Position numbers and translations under genes: made by a program
Shown: positions 36,015-44,426 of the stretch, one piece after another
Layout: every line of letters begins with the position of its first letter
How positions within the stretch are numbered: the stretch's first letter is position 1
DNA from: Burkholderia sp. USMB20
GTDB taxonomy: Bacteria; Pseudomonadota; Gammaproteobacteria; Burkholderiales; Burkholderiaceae
Length of the DNA: 64,000 bases
Direction: 5' to 3'
NCBI RefSeq assembly: GCF_000949135.2
Contig: NZ_JTAN02000021.1
Coordinates: forward strand, 1,116,001 to 1,180,000
The notes under the pieces: model-generated
The model's database searches: none
Seen by the model: the letters and a program-made list of their open reading frames with translations, nothing else
Told to the model about the DNA's origin: nothing

Positions 36015-39000
36015 TCAGGATTTCAGCGGTCCGCCGAACCCGCTCGTCGGAAGCTTCATGCCGGTCGCACCGGCGGCTGACGCCACCGTCGTAGCACCCT
36101 TTCCGGCGACACCGGCGACACCAGGTAGCGCGCCCTGCAGCGCACCGGATGCCGCCTTCGCAGCCGGCGCGGCCAGCGCCGCGAGCCCACCTTGGCGAGC
36201 TGCCTGCACCATCCCGGCCACCTGCTTCGCGGCACTGCCCAGGCTCGATGCCGTCTGTAGCGCGGAAACAGCGCCTGCCCCACCCAGCGCACTTGCGGCA
36301 GCCGGCAATGCGGAACTCGCCAGTCCGCCCAACGCAGCACCGGCTCCACCTCCGCTCGCAAGCCCCATCGCAGCCGTCGTCGCCGCAGGCGCCATCCCCT
36401 TCAACTGGCTCGCGAGCTGCTCCGTCGCCGCGGCTTGCGCCGCCTGCGGCGACGGCTCGACGGGCTCGACCGGCCACTGCGCCTGCTTGAAGTAATTTGC
36501 GGGTTGAGCCGACTCGCGCGGATCCTTCCCGAACTCGACACGCACCGCACCCGGCGGCAAACCGCTCACCGCCGTATAGCCGCTGTTGTCGAGCGCCCCT
36601 TTCTTCAGCACGGCGCCGTTCACGTCTCTCACCGTGAACAGGCCGCCCTTCACCGCCTCGCCGTTCACGTACTTGTGAAACAGCTCCAACTGCCCCGGCT
36701 GGTCCGGCCGCGGGCTCGGCAGCGGATAACCCATGCTCGCCGGCCCCGCGAACGTATGCGACGCGCCCTTCACATCGACCGCACCCGGCGTATGAATCTC
36801 GATGTTGCCGTCCTTGATGCGGATGTACCCGCCGCCACTCGTCAGCAGAATCCCCTGGTCGGCCGCGATCTCGATCCGGTCGGTTGCGGACACAACCTTC
36901 ACCGCCTTCTGCGCGGTCACCTCGACGTTGTCCGACTGCGCCTGGATCTCGACCTTGCCCTTGCCGGCGAACAGCTTCATCCCCGCGTTCTGAACGAACA
37001 GGCTCAGCTTCTGCCCGATGCTGCCGATCAGCGACTTGCCCGCGGCGACGTGCACACTCTGTCCGCTCGCGACGTTCACGTGATCGTTCGCGACCACGTG
37101 CAGCGACTGCTGCGTCGACATCCCGATCCCGGACGGACTGCCGAACAGCATCACCGGCTCCTTGAACGCATTCGCGCTGCCCGTGCCGCCGCCTGCCGTG
37201 CGTCCGCCGGACGCGTTGCCCGACGCGCTGTCCTGCGTCGCGTCGGTGAACGCGCGCATCGTGTCGTGGGCTTCCTTGAGGCTTTCCGCCTGATGCTGCT
37301 CGCTCACGCCCGACATCGCCTCGACCAGGCTTTCGCCCGTCACCAGTTGCTGCTGCGCTTCCTTCACGTCGAGCGGCTGGCTGTTCGGCGCCTTCGGGTG
37401 CGTGGTCACGTACAGGCCCTGACTCGCCCGCACCGCGCCATACGCATCCGAACGCAGATCGAAGCCACTGCCCAGATACGACCCGCGCGAATTGCCGTTC
37501 TGGTCGATCAGGTAGCCCAGATGCAGCAGGCTGTTCGCGCTGCTACTCATCAGCTGCACGCGGTTCTGCCCGGTCGCGTCGTCCATCACGAGATGGTTGT
37601 AGCCGCTGCCCGAATACTCTTTCGATCGATACCCGGACAGAATCCCGTCGCTATGCCACTGCGGCTGGTTCGCGCCGTTGTACACGCGCCCGACTGCCAA
37701 AGGCCGGTCGCAATCGCCACCCACGTAGTCGATCAGCACTTCCTCGCCGATGCGCGGCACGTGCACGCCACCGTAACCGCCGCCGGTATCCGACTGCACG
37801 ACGCGCACCCAGCACGACGCGTTCTCGTTGCCGGGGTTCAGACGATCCCATACGAACTGCACACGAATCCGGTTCAGCTCGTCCGTATAGACTTCCTCGC
37901 CCTGCGGCCCGACGACGATGGCCGTCTCGAGATGCATCTTCGGCTTCTCGTGCTCGAACGGGCTGCGATACGGCACGCTCACGCGCTGCGCTTCGACCTC
38001 GACGAGATAGAAGCCGACCGAGCCGTCGTCGTGCGGCACGCGGAACGCGGCGTCGGCACCGTAGCCCTCCTGCGCTTGCGTCAACGCGTCGCGCAGGCTG
38101 TACGGAAAGTCCGCGCTGCTGCTCGCGACGGGCAGGTTGTTCTCGATCCACCATTCGACGCCGATCGCCGCGAACTCGCGCTGGTCGGCCGGATCGCGAT
38201 CGTGTTCGGGATGATCCGCCAGCGTAAAACGACGGCCGGCATCGATCGCGCGCACGCCGCCCGCGCCGTGGAAGCGCTTCGCTTGCGACTCCCATTCCTC
38301 CATCCGCAGCTTCGTCAGATGGTCGCCGCGCGTCTGGTCCAGATACGTGTACGCACCGGTGTACTCGTAGACTTCGAGCTGGTCGGGCAATTCGCCCTGG
38401 CCGCCCATCGTCGGCAGCGTCGTGCCCTTCGGGTTCGACGGTTGCGACGGATTCTTGTAGTCGAACGTGCGCGTCGTCCGGGTCACGCTCTGCAGCGTGC
38501 GCGAGCCCGACCATTGCGTGAACGCGTCGGCTTCGCTCGCCGCGCCGCCCCGATAGAAGCGCGCGGTCTCCGGCGACAGCGGCGCGAACGCCTGCAGGTT
38601 GTCGGTGATCACGAGCGTATGCGACTTGCCGTCGTCGGCCTGCTGCCATGTGCTGTAGAGGCCTTCGCTCTCCATCAGCCGATGCACGAAATGCCAGTCG
38701 GTGTCGTGCTGACGCGTGTATGAACGGCTCGGCAGCGGTTTCGACAGCGCGAAGCGGAAATGCCCCTGCGCCTGCGGATGCTGGTTCAGCACGTCGCTGA
38801 TGATCTGGTCGACGGTCGTGTCGTTCCAGAGCCGCTGGTCTCGGCGAAACTTCAGGAAATGGGAGAAATCGGCGAACGTGAGCTGATAGGTCGTGAGCCC
38901 GCCGTCGGCGCCGAGGCGGCGCGCCGTGTGCACGTACCCGTTGATCGGCCGGTAGCTGCGATCGCCCTGCTGGATCCACAACGTGACCGGCTGCGCGATC

Positions 39001-39194
39001 AGCTTTTTAAGTTCCAGATCGCTGTCGATCGACAGCACATCGAGCGTGAATTCGTATGCGCGCCCGATGCGCGACCGGCCGACGGCCCGCTGCACGGTCA
39101 GCACGTTGGCGCCCAATGGCGTATCGAGCTTCAGCAGCCGGTCCTGCTGAAGCAACCCGCCGCGCAATGCGGCAACAGTGTTCTGCATGTTCAT
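36015..39194 (-). CDS. vgrG: Type VI secretion spike protein VgrG with extended C-terminus
   Basis: VgrG (1059 aa) forms the trimeric spike of the type VI secretion system and carries effectors. The gp27-like part runs from LLKLDTPLGANVLTVQRA to about residue 400, and the gp5-like OB region includes DELNRIRVQFVWDR and GGVHVPRIGEEVLIDYVGGD. A DUF2345 beta-helix region follows. Residues about 834-917 resemble a transthyretin-like domain. Residues 918-1059 are Ala/Gly-rich and hydrophobic. The start is the ATG of MNMQNTV, chosen over an upstream ATG that adds a charged, unrelated stretch. It precedes rhs, so Rhs is the likely cargo. Confidence 0.93.
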   Translation of the reverse strand: MNMQNTVAALRGGLLQQDRLLKLDTPLGANVLTVQRAVGRSRIGRAYEFTLDVLSIDSDLELKKLIAQPVTLWIQQGDRSYRPINGYVHTARRLGADGGLTTYQLTFADFSHFLKFRRDQRLWNDTTVDQIISDVLNQHPQAQGHFRFALSKPLPSRSYTRQHDTDWHFVHRLMESEGLYSTWQQADDGKSHTLVITDNLQAFAPLSPETARFYRGGAASEADAFTQWSGSRTLQSVTRTTRTFDYKNPSQPSNPKGTTLPTMGGQGELPDQLEVYEYTGAYTYLDQTRGDHLTKLRMEEWESQAKRFHGAGGVRAIDAGRRFTLADHPEHDRDPADQREFAAIGVEWWIENNLPVASSSADFPYSLRDALTQAQEGYGADAAFRVPHDDGSVGFYLVEVEAQRVSVPYRSPFEHEKPKMHLETAIVVGPQGEEVYTDELNRIRVQFVWDRLNPGNENASCWVRVVQSDTGGGYGGVHVPRIGEEVLIDYVGGDCDRPLAVGRVYNGANQPQWHSDGILSGYRSKEYSGSGYNHLVMDDATGQNRVQLMSSSANSLLHLGYLIDQNGNSRGSYLGSGFDLRSDAYGAVRASQGLYVTTHPKAPNSQPLDVKEAQQQLVTGESLVEAMSGVSEQHQAESLKEAHDTMRAFTDATQDSASGNASGGRTAGGGTGSANAFKEPVMLFGSPSGIGMSTQQSLHVVANDHVNVASGQSVHVAAGKSLIGSIGQKLSLFVQNAGMKLFAGKGKVEIQAQSDNVEVTAQKAVKVVSATDRIEIAADQGILLTSGGGYIRIKDGNIEIHTPGAVDVKGASHTFAGPASMGYPLPSPRPDQPGQLELFHKYVNGEAVKGGLFTVRDVNGAVLKKGALDNSGYTAVSGLPPGAVRVEFGKDPRESAQPANYFKQAQWPVEPVEPSPQAAQAAATEQLASQLKGMAPAATTAAMGLASGGGAGAALGGLASSALPAAASALGGAGAVSALQTASSLGSAAKQVAGMVQAARQGGLAALAAPAAKAASGALQGALPGVAGVAGKGATTVASAAGATGMKLPTSGFGGPLKS

Positions 39195-39555
39195 GGCAAC
39201 GGCCTTTTCTTCTTTTGACGCGCCCTCGGATGGCGCGTGATGCGATTTTCGCTCGCGCGATTTTACAGACAAATTACTAGCCGACTCGGAAAATGACCTG
39301 ATTTAAAAGAGTATTTTTTAATCGTTGGTCCGAACGTCCACGGCAAACCTTTCTAACGCTCGTCCAGCGCTCACGTGCCACGTCGTCACACAGCGCTGCC
39401 ACCCCGCCGCCCGCTGAAATCGATTGCAATCAGGGCCAATTCGACTTCCGGCGCCGCCCGGTTGCGAGTAGTGTCTACGTGCCCGTCATTCGGCCCGGCC
39501 CGGGCACGATCGATGCCCGGTGCGCCATCACCACACTGAACACTGGAGATCCACG
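39195..39555. other. Divergent intergenic region between vgrG and binding-protein gene
   Basis: This 361-base region separates two divergent genes and must hold both promoters. An AT-rich patch lies at about 39270-39330, rare in this window. A 10-base palindrome GATTGCAATC is at 39422-39431 and could be an operator for the binding-protein gene. No clear -35/-10 pair was found. Confidence 0.5.
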
Positions 39556-40356
39556 ATGAAACGTTCGAAGTTCCTGCTATCTGGCCTGCTGCTCGCGTCG
39601 GCCCTCGGTTTCACGGCCGTCGCCGCGCACGCGGAAGACCTGCTCGACTCGGTGAAGAAAGCCGGTGTGCTGCGCGTCGGCCTCGAAGGCACGTATCCGC
39701 CGTTCAACTCGCGCGGCACGTCGGGTCAGCTCGAGGGCTTCGACGTCGACGTCGCGAATGCGGTTGCCGGCAAGCTCGGCGTGAAGACGCAGTTCGTCCC
39801 GACCGAATGGAGCGGGATCATCGCGGGGCTGCAGGCCGGCAAGTTCGACGTGATCGTCAACCAGGTCACGATCACGCCGCAGCGCAAGGAAGCGCTCGAC
39901 TTCAGCGAGCCGTACACGTACTCGGCCGCGCAGCTGATCCAGCGCAAGGACGACACGCGCAACTTCAAGTCGCTCGAGGACTTCAAGGGCAAGAAGCTCG
40001 GCGTGACGCTCGGCACCAACTACGACCAGATGGCGCGCAGCGTGCCGGGCATCGAGGTGCAGACGTATCCTGGCGCACCGGAAAAGCTGCGTGATCTCGC
40101 GGCAGGCCGGATCGAGGCGACGCTCGACGACCGCCTGATGCTGCCGTACATGATCAAGACGTCGAACCTGCCGCTGCGCTCGGGCGCGGTGCTGAACGGC
40201 GGCAAGCAGGAGATGGCGATCCCGTTCCGCAAGGGCAATCCGAAGTTCGAGAAGGCGATCAACGATGCGCTGGAGTCGCTGCGCAAGGAAGGCACGTTGA
40301 AGAAGATCTCGATGCACTGGTTCGGCAGCGACGTGACGGTGCCGGTCGCGCAGTAA
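39556..40356 (+). CDS. Amino-acid ABC transporter substrate-binding protein
   Basis: This is a periplasmic solute-binding protein (266 aa) of the polar amino acid family 3; the cystine-type members look closest to me. A signal peptide (residues 1-26, cut after AHA) is followed by LLDSVKKAGVLRVGLEGTYP and the family signature GFDVDVANAVAGKLGV. The ATG of MKRSKFLL has GGAG upstream and is preferred over an ATG 12 codons earlier. No permease or ATPase gene is adjacent, so it is an orphan or works with a transporter encoded elsewhere. Substrate is uncertain. Confidence 0.88.
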   Translation: MKRSKFLLSGLLLASALGFTAVAAHAEDLLDSVKKAGVLRVGLEGTYPPFNSRGTSGQLEGFDVDVANAVAGKLGVKTQFVPTEWSGIIAGLQAGKFDVIVNQVTITPQRKEALDFSEPYTYSAAQLIQRKDDTRNFKSLEDFKGKKLGVTLGTNYDQMARSVPGIEVQTYPGAPEKLRDLAAGRIEATLDDRLMLPYMIKTSNLPLRSGAVLNGGKQEMAIPFRKGNPKFEKAINDALESLRKEGTLKKISMHWFGSDVTVPVAQ

Positions 40357-40435
40357 GCGGTTCGCCGCGCTTGCATTGCGTCACGTCACTCGCTGCGGCG
40401 AAGGCGTGACGCCTCTTCTCTCCCGCTCTCTTCGC

Positions 40436-40639
40436 TCAGGCCGCTTCGTCGAAGCGCGCGAGCAGCATCTGGCCGATCGGCGTCAGCGCCGGGCGCGCAG
40501 CCACCTCGTTCACGCGTACCTGCGTATCGTCGACGAGCCGCTTTTCGACGAGCACGGCGAACGCGGGGTTCGCCAGGTCGACGCTGTCCGGTGCGCGGGC
40601 TATGCGCAGCAGCATCGAGAATTCATGCGGACTCAACAT
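40436..40639 (-). CDS. Hypothetical small protein (67 aa)
   Basis: This small protein starts MLSPHEFSMLLRIARAPDSV and ends IGQMLLARFDEAA. A ribosome-binding site AGGAG/AAGGA lies ahead of the ATG. The composition is that of a small folded protein with a possible winged-helix shape, which suggests a regulator, but no family is recognised. It converges with the binding-protein gene. Confidence 0.6.
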   Translation of the reverse strand: MLSPHEFSMLLRIARAPDSVDLANPAFAVLVEKRLVDDTQVRVNEVAARPALTPIGQMLLARFDEAA

Positions 40640-41465
40640 GGTCCTTGTCTCCTGATCGTCCGCGATCCGGTTCGAACGGCGTCGATCGTGTTTTCGAATG
40701 GAATGGTGCGAGGCATAGTCGATGCGCTGCCGGGAGCGAGACCCCGGTTGACCGTTGCGCAACGCGGGCACGGCGTCGCGTGCGGGTCACGCACGCCCGG
40801 ATCGCGACGGTGGCGCCGCGGCGGGAACGTGCAACGTTAGGGGCGCAGCGTGACGCGGGCGTGACAGGGAAAGGGGGGCGCAACGATGTGCGATGCGCGC
40901 TCGGATTGCCAGCGCAGCGCACGTCGTGCGGATCGGGGCGGGAGCGCAGGCATCTTCAGCCTCGATGGCGATGCCTGTGGCCGAGCTGGATTGACGTGCC
41001 ATGCGGTCGAGACGTTAGCCTCCATTGCCCATGCGCCTCAAAATTCTCCCCTTCAAACTTCTAGCACTCCAACCAATATCGGCACGATTCCGCTGACGCG
41101 ATACGCAGCGTTCGTCGCTCGAAATCGAACCGTCTCTCGCAGCGCCCCCCGCCCCAGGAATCTTCGCCTCACCTCGTCTGCCGTTTGGTCAGGGTTTCTA
41201 TACCGAACGGCCAATTTGCACTCAAAGCAATTGAAACCGCCTACATTGAACGGACACCAAAGTATTTTTCTCTCCGCAAATCTTCACCGAGATTGTGAAA
41301 GGTCGTGTCGACGGCGAATGCGCTTCATGAGCACTGCATAGCCGCCACCGCCGCCCTCACTGTTGCGAATATCCGCACATCAAGGGATGGGCGTCGATGC
41401 AATCCCCGTGGATTGCATGCAGTGGGCCACTCACTCACCCGATATATCAAAAAAGCGATAAACTG
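40640..41465. other. Gene-free stretch before higBA
   Basis: I see no supportable gene in these 826 bases. Short open frames exist but have biased, low-quality composition. The right half (about 41030-41330) is less GC-rich than its surroundings, which fits foreign or decayed DNA next to the toxin-antitoxin genes. No promoter pair for higB was found with confidence. Confidence 0.55.
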
Positions 41466-41789
41466 ATGACCTGGCATGTTGAGTTGATACCCGAGGCAAC
41501 GGCCGAATTGCTGGCATTGCCTCCCGATATGCGCGCCCGCTTCCTCCATATCGCGGAGATGCTGGCGGAGTTCGGCCCGCAACGCGTCGGGATGCCCCAT
41601 GTGCGCGCGCTGACGGGAAAGCTTTGGGAAATCCGCATGACCGGGCGTGATGGCATCGCGCGGGCGATCTACGTCGCGCGGACGAAGCAACGCCTGATCG
41701 TGCTGCACATGTTCGTGAAGAAGACGCAGAGAACACCGCGTCGCGCTATCGAAATGGCGTGCGCCCGGATAAGGAGGATTGAGCAATGA
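41466..41789 (+). CDS. HigB/Gp49-type RelE-superfamily toxin
   Basis: This 107-aa protein resembles the phage Gp49-like HigB toxins, ribosome-dependent mRNA interferases of the RelE fold. It shows MTWHVELIPEATAELLALP and the core KLWEIRMTGRDGIARAIYVA, then LHMFVKKTQRTPRRAIEMA. The start is the ATG after GATAAACTG, with only a weak ribosome-binding site. It overlaps the antitoxin by four bases (ATGA), the toxin-first order of higBA pairs. Activity has not been shown. Confidence 0.85.
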   Translation: MTWHVELIPEATAELLALPPDMRARFLHIAEMLAEFGPQRVGMPHVRALTGKLWEIRMTGRDGIARAIYVARTKQRLIVLHMFVKKTQRTPRRAIEMACARIRRIEQ

Positions 41790-42067
41790 CCAGCCTTGCA
41801 ACGTTGAAGAAGCGCCTGTTGGCCGACCCGGCCACGCAGGCCGAGTATGACGCGCAGGCACCGGAGTTCGCCGTTGCCCGCGAACTTGTCGCCGCACGCG
41901 TGCGCGCCGGATTGACGCAAGAACAGGTCGCCGAGCGGATGCAGACCACTCAATCGACCATCGCGCGGATGGAGAGCGGTCGCACGATGCCGTCGCTGCG
42001 CACGCTGGCGCGCTATGCGAAGGCGACGGGAAGTCGCGCCGTGGTACGTCTGGAAGCGATGAAGTAG
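41786..42067 (+). CDS. HigA-type XRE antitoxin
   Basis: This 93-aa protein has a Cro/C1 helix-turn-helix, about residues 34-85, visible as LTQEQVAERMQTTQSTIARM. It would neutralise the upstream toxin and bind the operon promoter. A helical N-terminal region (TLKKRLLADPATQAEYDAQA) probably contacts the toxin. The four-base overlap with the toxin gene indicates coupled translation. Confidence 0.88.
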   Translation: MTSLATLKKRLLADPATQAEYDAQAPEFAVARELVAARVRAGLTQEQVAERMQTTQSTIARMESGRTMPSLRTLARYAKATGSRAVVRLEAMK

Positions 42068-42110
42068 TTCGATTGCCGCGCGAAGGCCCGGGGCGTCGCG
42101 CGGGCGACGG

Positions 42111-42142
42111 AATCCGCGGGCCGACGCCCGTCCCCGCGGATT
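42111..42142 (+). other. Hairpin downstream of higA
   Basis: A 10-base perfect stem (AATCCGCGGG / CCCGCGGATT) with a 12-base loop lies 43 bases after the higA stop codon. No U-run follows on the plus strand. It may stabilise the higBA mRNA end before the terminator at 42211-42246. Confidence 0.5.
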
Positions 42143-42210
42143 GGCGATAAAGCACAGTCGGGAACCATTGCCCGGATGTGCAGTGTGCACGCCGGTGGTC
42201 GCCACGAACG

Positions 42211-42246
42211 AAAAAAGGGGTTACGGAAAACTCCGTAACCCCTTTT
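42211..42246. terminator. Strong terminator between higBA and tRNA-Thr
   Basis: A 15-base perfect stem (AAAAGGGGTTACGGA and its complement) has six T next to it on the minus strand and four T in the stem on the plus strand. It directly follows the CCA end of tRNA-Thr and can also end higBA transcripts from the other side. Confidence 0.88.
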
Positions 42247-42252
42247 CGGATA

Positions 42253-42328
<76 letters not shown>

Positions 42329-42347
42329 ATAAGCGCGAGATTCTACC

Positions 42348-42869
42348 TCATTTCACGATCTTGAGGCGAGGTCTGCTGCCGCCTTTCGAGCCATCCCCGT
42401 CGGTTTTCGGCGGTTCGTCGGCGCCTTCGGACGGTTCTTCGTTCGCACCTTGATCGGCAACCGGCGCCAGCACGACAGGCGACTCGTCGCGCCGCACCTC
42501 ATCGGCCTGCTCGGCATCGTCCTCGAACGCGCCCGAATCCGCGCCCTCGCCCGCCACCGCATCGACCTGGAACGCCATCCCCTGGCCGTTCTCGCGCGCG
42601 TAGATCGCGAGCACGTTGGCCACCGGAATCTCGATCTTGTGCGCCTTCCCGGAGAACCGGGCGGTGAACTCGATCCACTCGTTACCCATCTGCAGCTGGC
42701 TCGTCGCCTCGAAGCTGATGTTGAGCACGATCTCGCCGTCACGCACGAACTGACGCGGCACGCGCGTCGAGTTGTCGACCCTCACCGCGATATGCGGCGT
42801 GTAACCGTTATCGGTGCACCACTCGTACAGCGCGCGCAGCAGATAAGGCTTCGTTGAAATCTCTTGCAT
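42348..42869 (-). CDS. sspB: ClpXP protease specificity-enhancing factor SspB
   Basis: SspB (173 aa) delivers ssrA-tagged proteins to ClpXP. The N-terminal domain starts MQEISTKPYLLRALYEWC and includes PHIAVRVDNSTRVPRQFVRD. A long acidic, disordered linker follows from about residue 110. The C-terminal end RPRLKIVK is the short ClpX-binding tail known from the family. It is paired with sspA upstream. The ATG of MQEIS is chosen by family length. Confidence 0.95.
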   Translation of the reverse strand: MQEISTKPYLLRALYEWCTDNGYTPHIAVRVDNSTRVPRQFVRDGEIVLNISFEATSQLQMGNEWIEFTARFSGKAHKIEIPVANVLAIYARENGQGMAFQVDAVAGEGADSGAFEDDAEQADEVRRDESPVVLAPVADQGANEEPSEGADEPPKTDGDGSKGGSRPRLKIVK

Positions 42870-42884
42870 CACAATCCTCGAACC

Positions 42885-42921
42885 CGGAGCGGGCACGCGG
42901 CACGCCGCGCCGCCCGCTCCG
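42885..42921 (-). other. Hairpin between sspA and sspB
   Basis: A 10-base perfect outer stem (CGGAGCGGGC / GCCCGCTCCG) encloses a loop that can form a further small stem. It starts 20 bases after the sspA stop and ends 15 bases before the sspB start. No U-run follows, so it may modulate sspB expression rather than end transcription. Confidence 0.55.
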
Positions 42922-42940
42922 TCTTGCCCTCATTGCATCA

Positions 42941-43552
42941 TCAACGACGCATGACCTTTTCGGACGGCGTCAGTGCTTCGATATAGGCCGGACGGCTGAA
43001 GATCCGCTCGGCATACTTCATCAGCGGCGCGGCGTTCTTCGACAGTTCGATGCCGTAGTGATCCAGACGCCACAGCAGCGGCGCGATCGCGACGTCGAGC
43101 ATCGAGAACTCCTCGCCGAGCATGTACTTGTTCTTCACGAAGATCGGCGCGAGTTGCGTCAGGCGATCGCGGATCGCGAGGCGTGCCTTCTCGTGGTTCT
43201 TCTCCGCTGCCTTGCCCTTCTCGTTCTCGAGCGTGCTGACGTGAACGAACAGCTCCTTCTCGAAGTTGAGCAGGAACAGGCGTGCACGGGCGCGCTGCAC
43301 CGGGTCGGCCGGCATCAGCTGCGGGTGCGGGAAGCGCTCGTCGATGTATTCGTTGATGATGTTCGATTCGTACAGGATCAGGTCGCGTTCGACCAGAATC
43401 GGCACCTGACCGTACGGGTTCATCACCGAGATGTCTTCCGGCTTGTTGAACAGGTCGACGTCACGGATCTCGAAATCCATCCCCTTCTCGAACAGCACCA
43501 GCCGGCAACGCTGGGAGAACGGGCAAGTTGTGCCGGAATACAGAACCATCAT
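42941..43552 (-). CDS. sspA: Stringent starvation protein A
   Basis: SspA (203 aa) is a GST-fold, RNA-polymerase-associated protein important in stationary phase and acid tolerance. The thioredoxin-like N-terminal part has LYSGTTCPFSQRCRLVLFEK. The region DVDLFNKPEDISVMNPYGQV and a helical C-terminal GST domain follow. The length is close to Escherichia coli SspA (212 aa). It lies downstream of petC, after a hairpin with a U-run. Confidence 0.96.
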   Translation of the reverse strand: MMVLYSGTTCPFSQRCRLVLFEKGMDFEIRDVDLFNKPEDISVMNPYGQVPILVERDLILYESNIINEYIDERFPHPQLMPADPVQRARARLFLLNFEKELFVHVSTLENEKGKAAEKNHEKARLAIRDRLTQLAPIFVKNKYMLGEEFSMLDVAIAPLLWRLDHYGIELSKNAAPLMKYAERIFSRPAYIEALTPSEKVMRR

Positions 43553-43566
43553 ATTTGCGTTTCCTC

Positions 43567-43628
43567 AAAAAAGCCGAGGGCCGGCACGCGGCGCAACCCC
43601 TTTCACGGGTTCCGCCTTGCGCCGGCCC
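43567..43628 (-). terminator. Terminator between petC and sspA
   Basis: On the minus strand GGGCCGGC and GCCGGCCC form an outer stem around an inner AACCC/GGGTT stem. CTCGGC and then six T follow. The T-run sits right before the sspA ribosome-binding site, so it might also work as an attenuator for sspA. Confidence 0.5.
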
Positions 43629-43646
43629 CACGCCGGTCAGGCGTGT

Positions 43647-44405
43647 TTACTTGATATCTTTCCAGTACGCGGCATTGAGCCGCCAGGCCAGGAAAGTCAG
43701 GACACCGAGAAAGACCAGCACCCACACGCCGAGGCGTTTGCGGGTCTGCTGGGCCGGCTCGGACATCCATGTCATATAGGCCACCAGGTCGGCCACCGCA
43801 GCATCATAGTCCGGCGCCGACAACGTCCCCGGCGTGACCTGCTGGAAGCCGACGAGCGTGTGGACCTTCTCGCCCGTCTCCTCGTCCGTCTTGTCTTCGA
43901 ATTTGGCAGTGCGCTGCCCCTGCAGTTGCCACAATACATGGGGCATGCCGACGTTCTCGAACACCGCGTTGTTCCAGCCGCTCGGCCGCGTATCGTCGCG
44001 GTAGAAACTCCGCAGATACGTGTACAGCCAGTCGCGACCGCGCGCCCGTTCCTCGACCGACAGGTCGGGCGGCGTCGTGCCGAGCCAGTTCTTCGCGTCT
44101 TCGGGCCGCATCGCGACGGACATCGTGTTCCCGACCTTGTCGGTCGCGAACAGGAGATTCGTTTCGATCTCCTTCTGGGATATGCCCAGATCCGTCAGAC
44201 GGTTGTAGCGCATCAGGTTCGCGCTGTGGCAGTTCAGGCAATAGTTTACAAACAATTGCGCGCCGTGCTGAAGCGAAACGAGATTTTCCGTGTTATCGGG
44301 CGCCCGGTCGAGCGGAAAATTACCCTCCGCGCGCACGGCCGGCGCCGCCAGCAGCGCGACGGCCGTCGCCCCGATCAGCGCGAGCGTCGAAAGCAGTTTC
44401 TTCAT
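43647..44405 (-). CDS. petC: Ubiquinol-cytochrome c reductase, cytochrome c1
   Basis: Cytochrome c1 (252 aa) passes electrons from the Rieske protein to soluble cytochrome c in the bc1 complex. A signal peptide (about residues 1-26) is followed by the heme c site CLNCH at 56-60. An axial methionine is likely in the AMRPEDAKNWLG region. A single C-terminal membrane anchor lies at about residues 226-245. It is the third gene of petABC. Confidence 0.96.
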   Translation of the reverse strand: MKKLLSTLALIGATAVALLAAPAVRAEGNFPLDRAPDNTENLVSLQHGAQLFVNYCLNCHSANLMRYNRLTDLGISQKEIETNLLFATDKVGNTMSVAMRPEDAKNWLGTTPPDLSVEERARGRDWLYTYLRSFYRDDTRPSGWNNAVFENVGMPHVLWQLQGQRTAKFEDKTDEETGEKVHTLVGFQQVTPGTLSAPDYDAAVADLVAYMTWMSEPAQQTRKRLGVWVLVFLGVLTFLAWRLNAAYWKDIK

Positions 44406-44426
44406 GTCGTTCTCTCCTCGCTCTCG

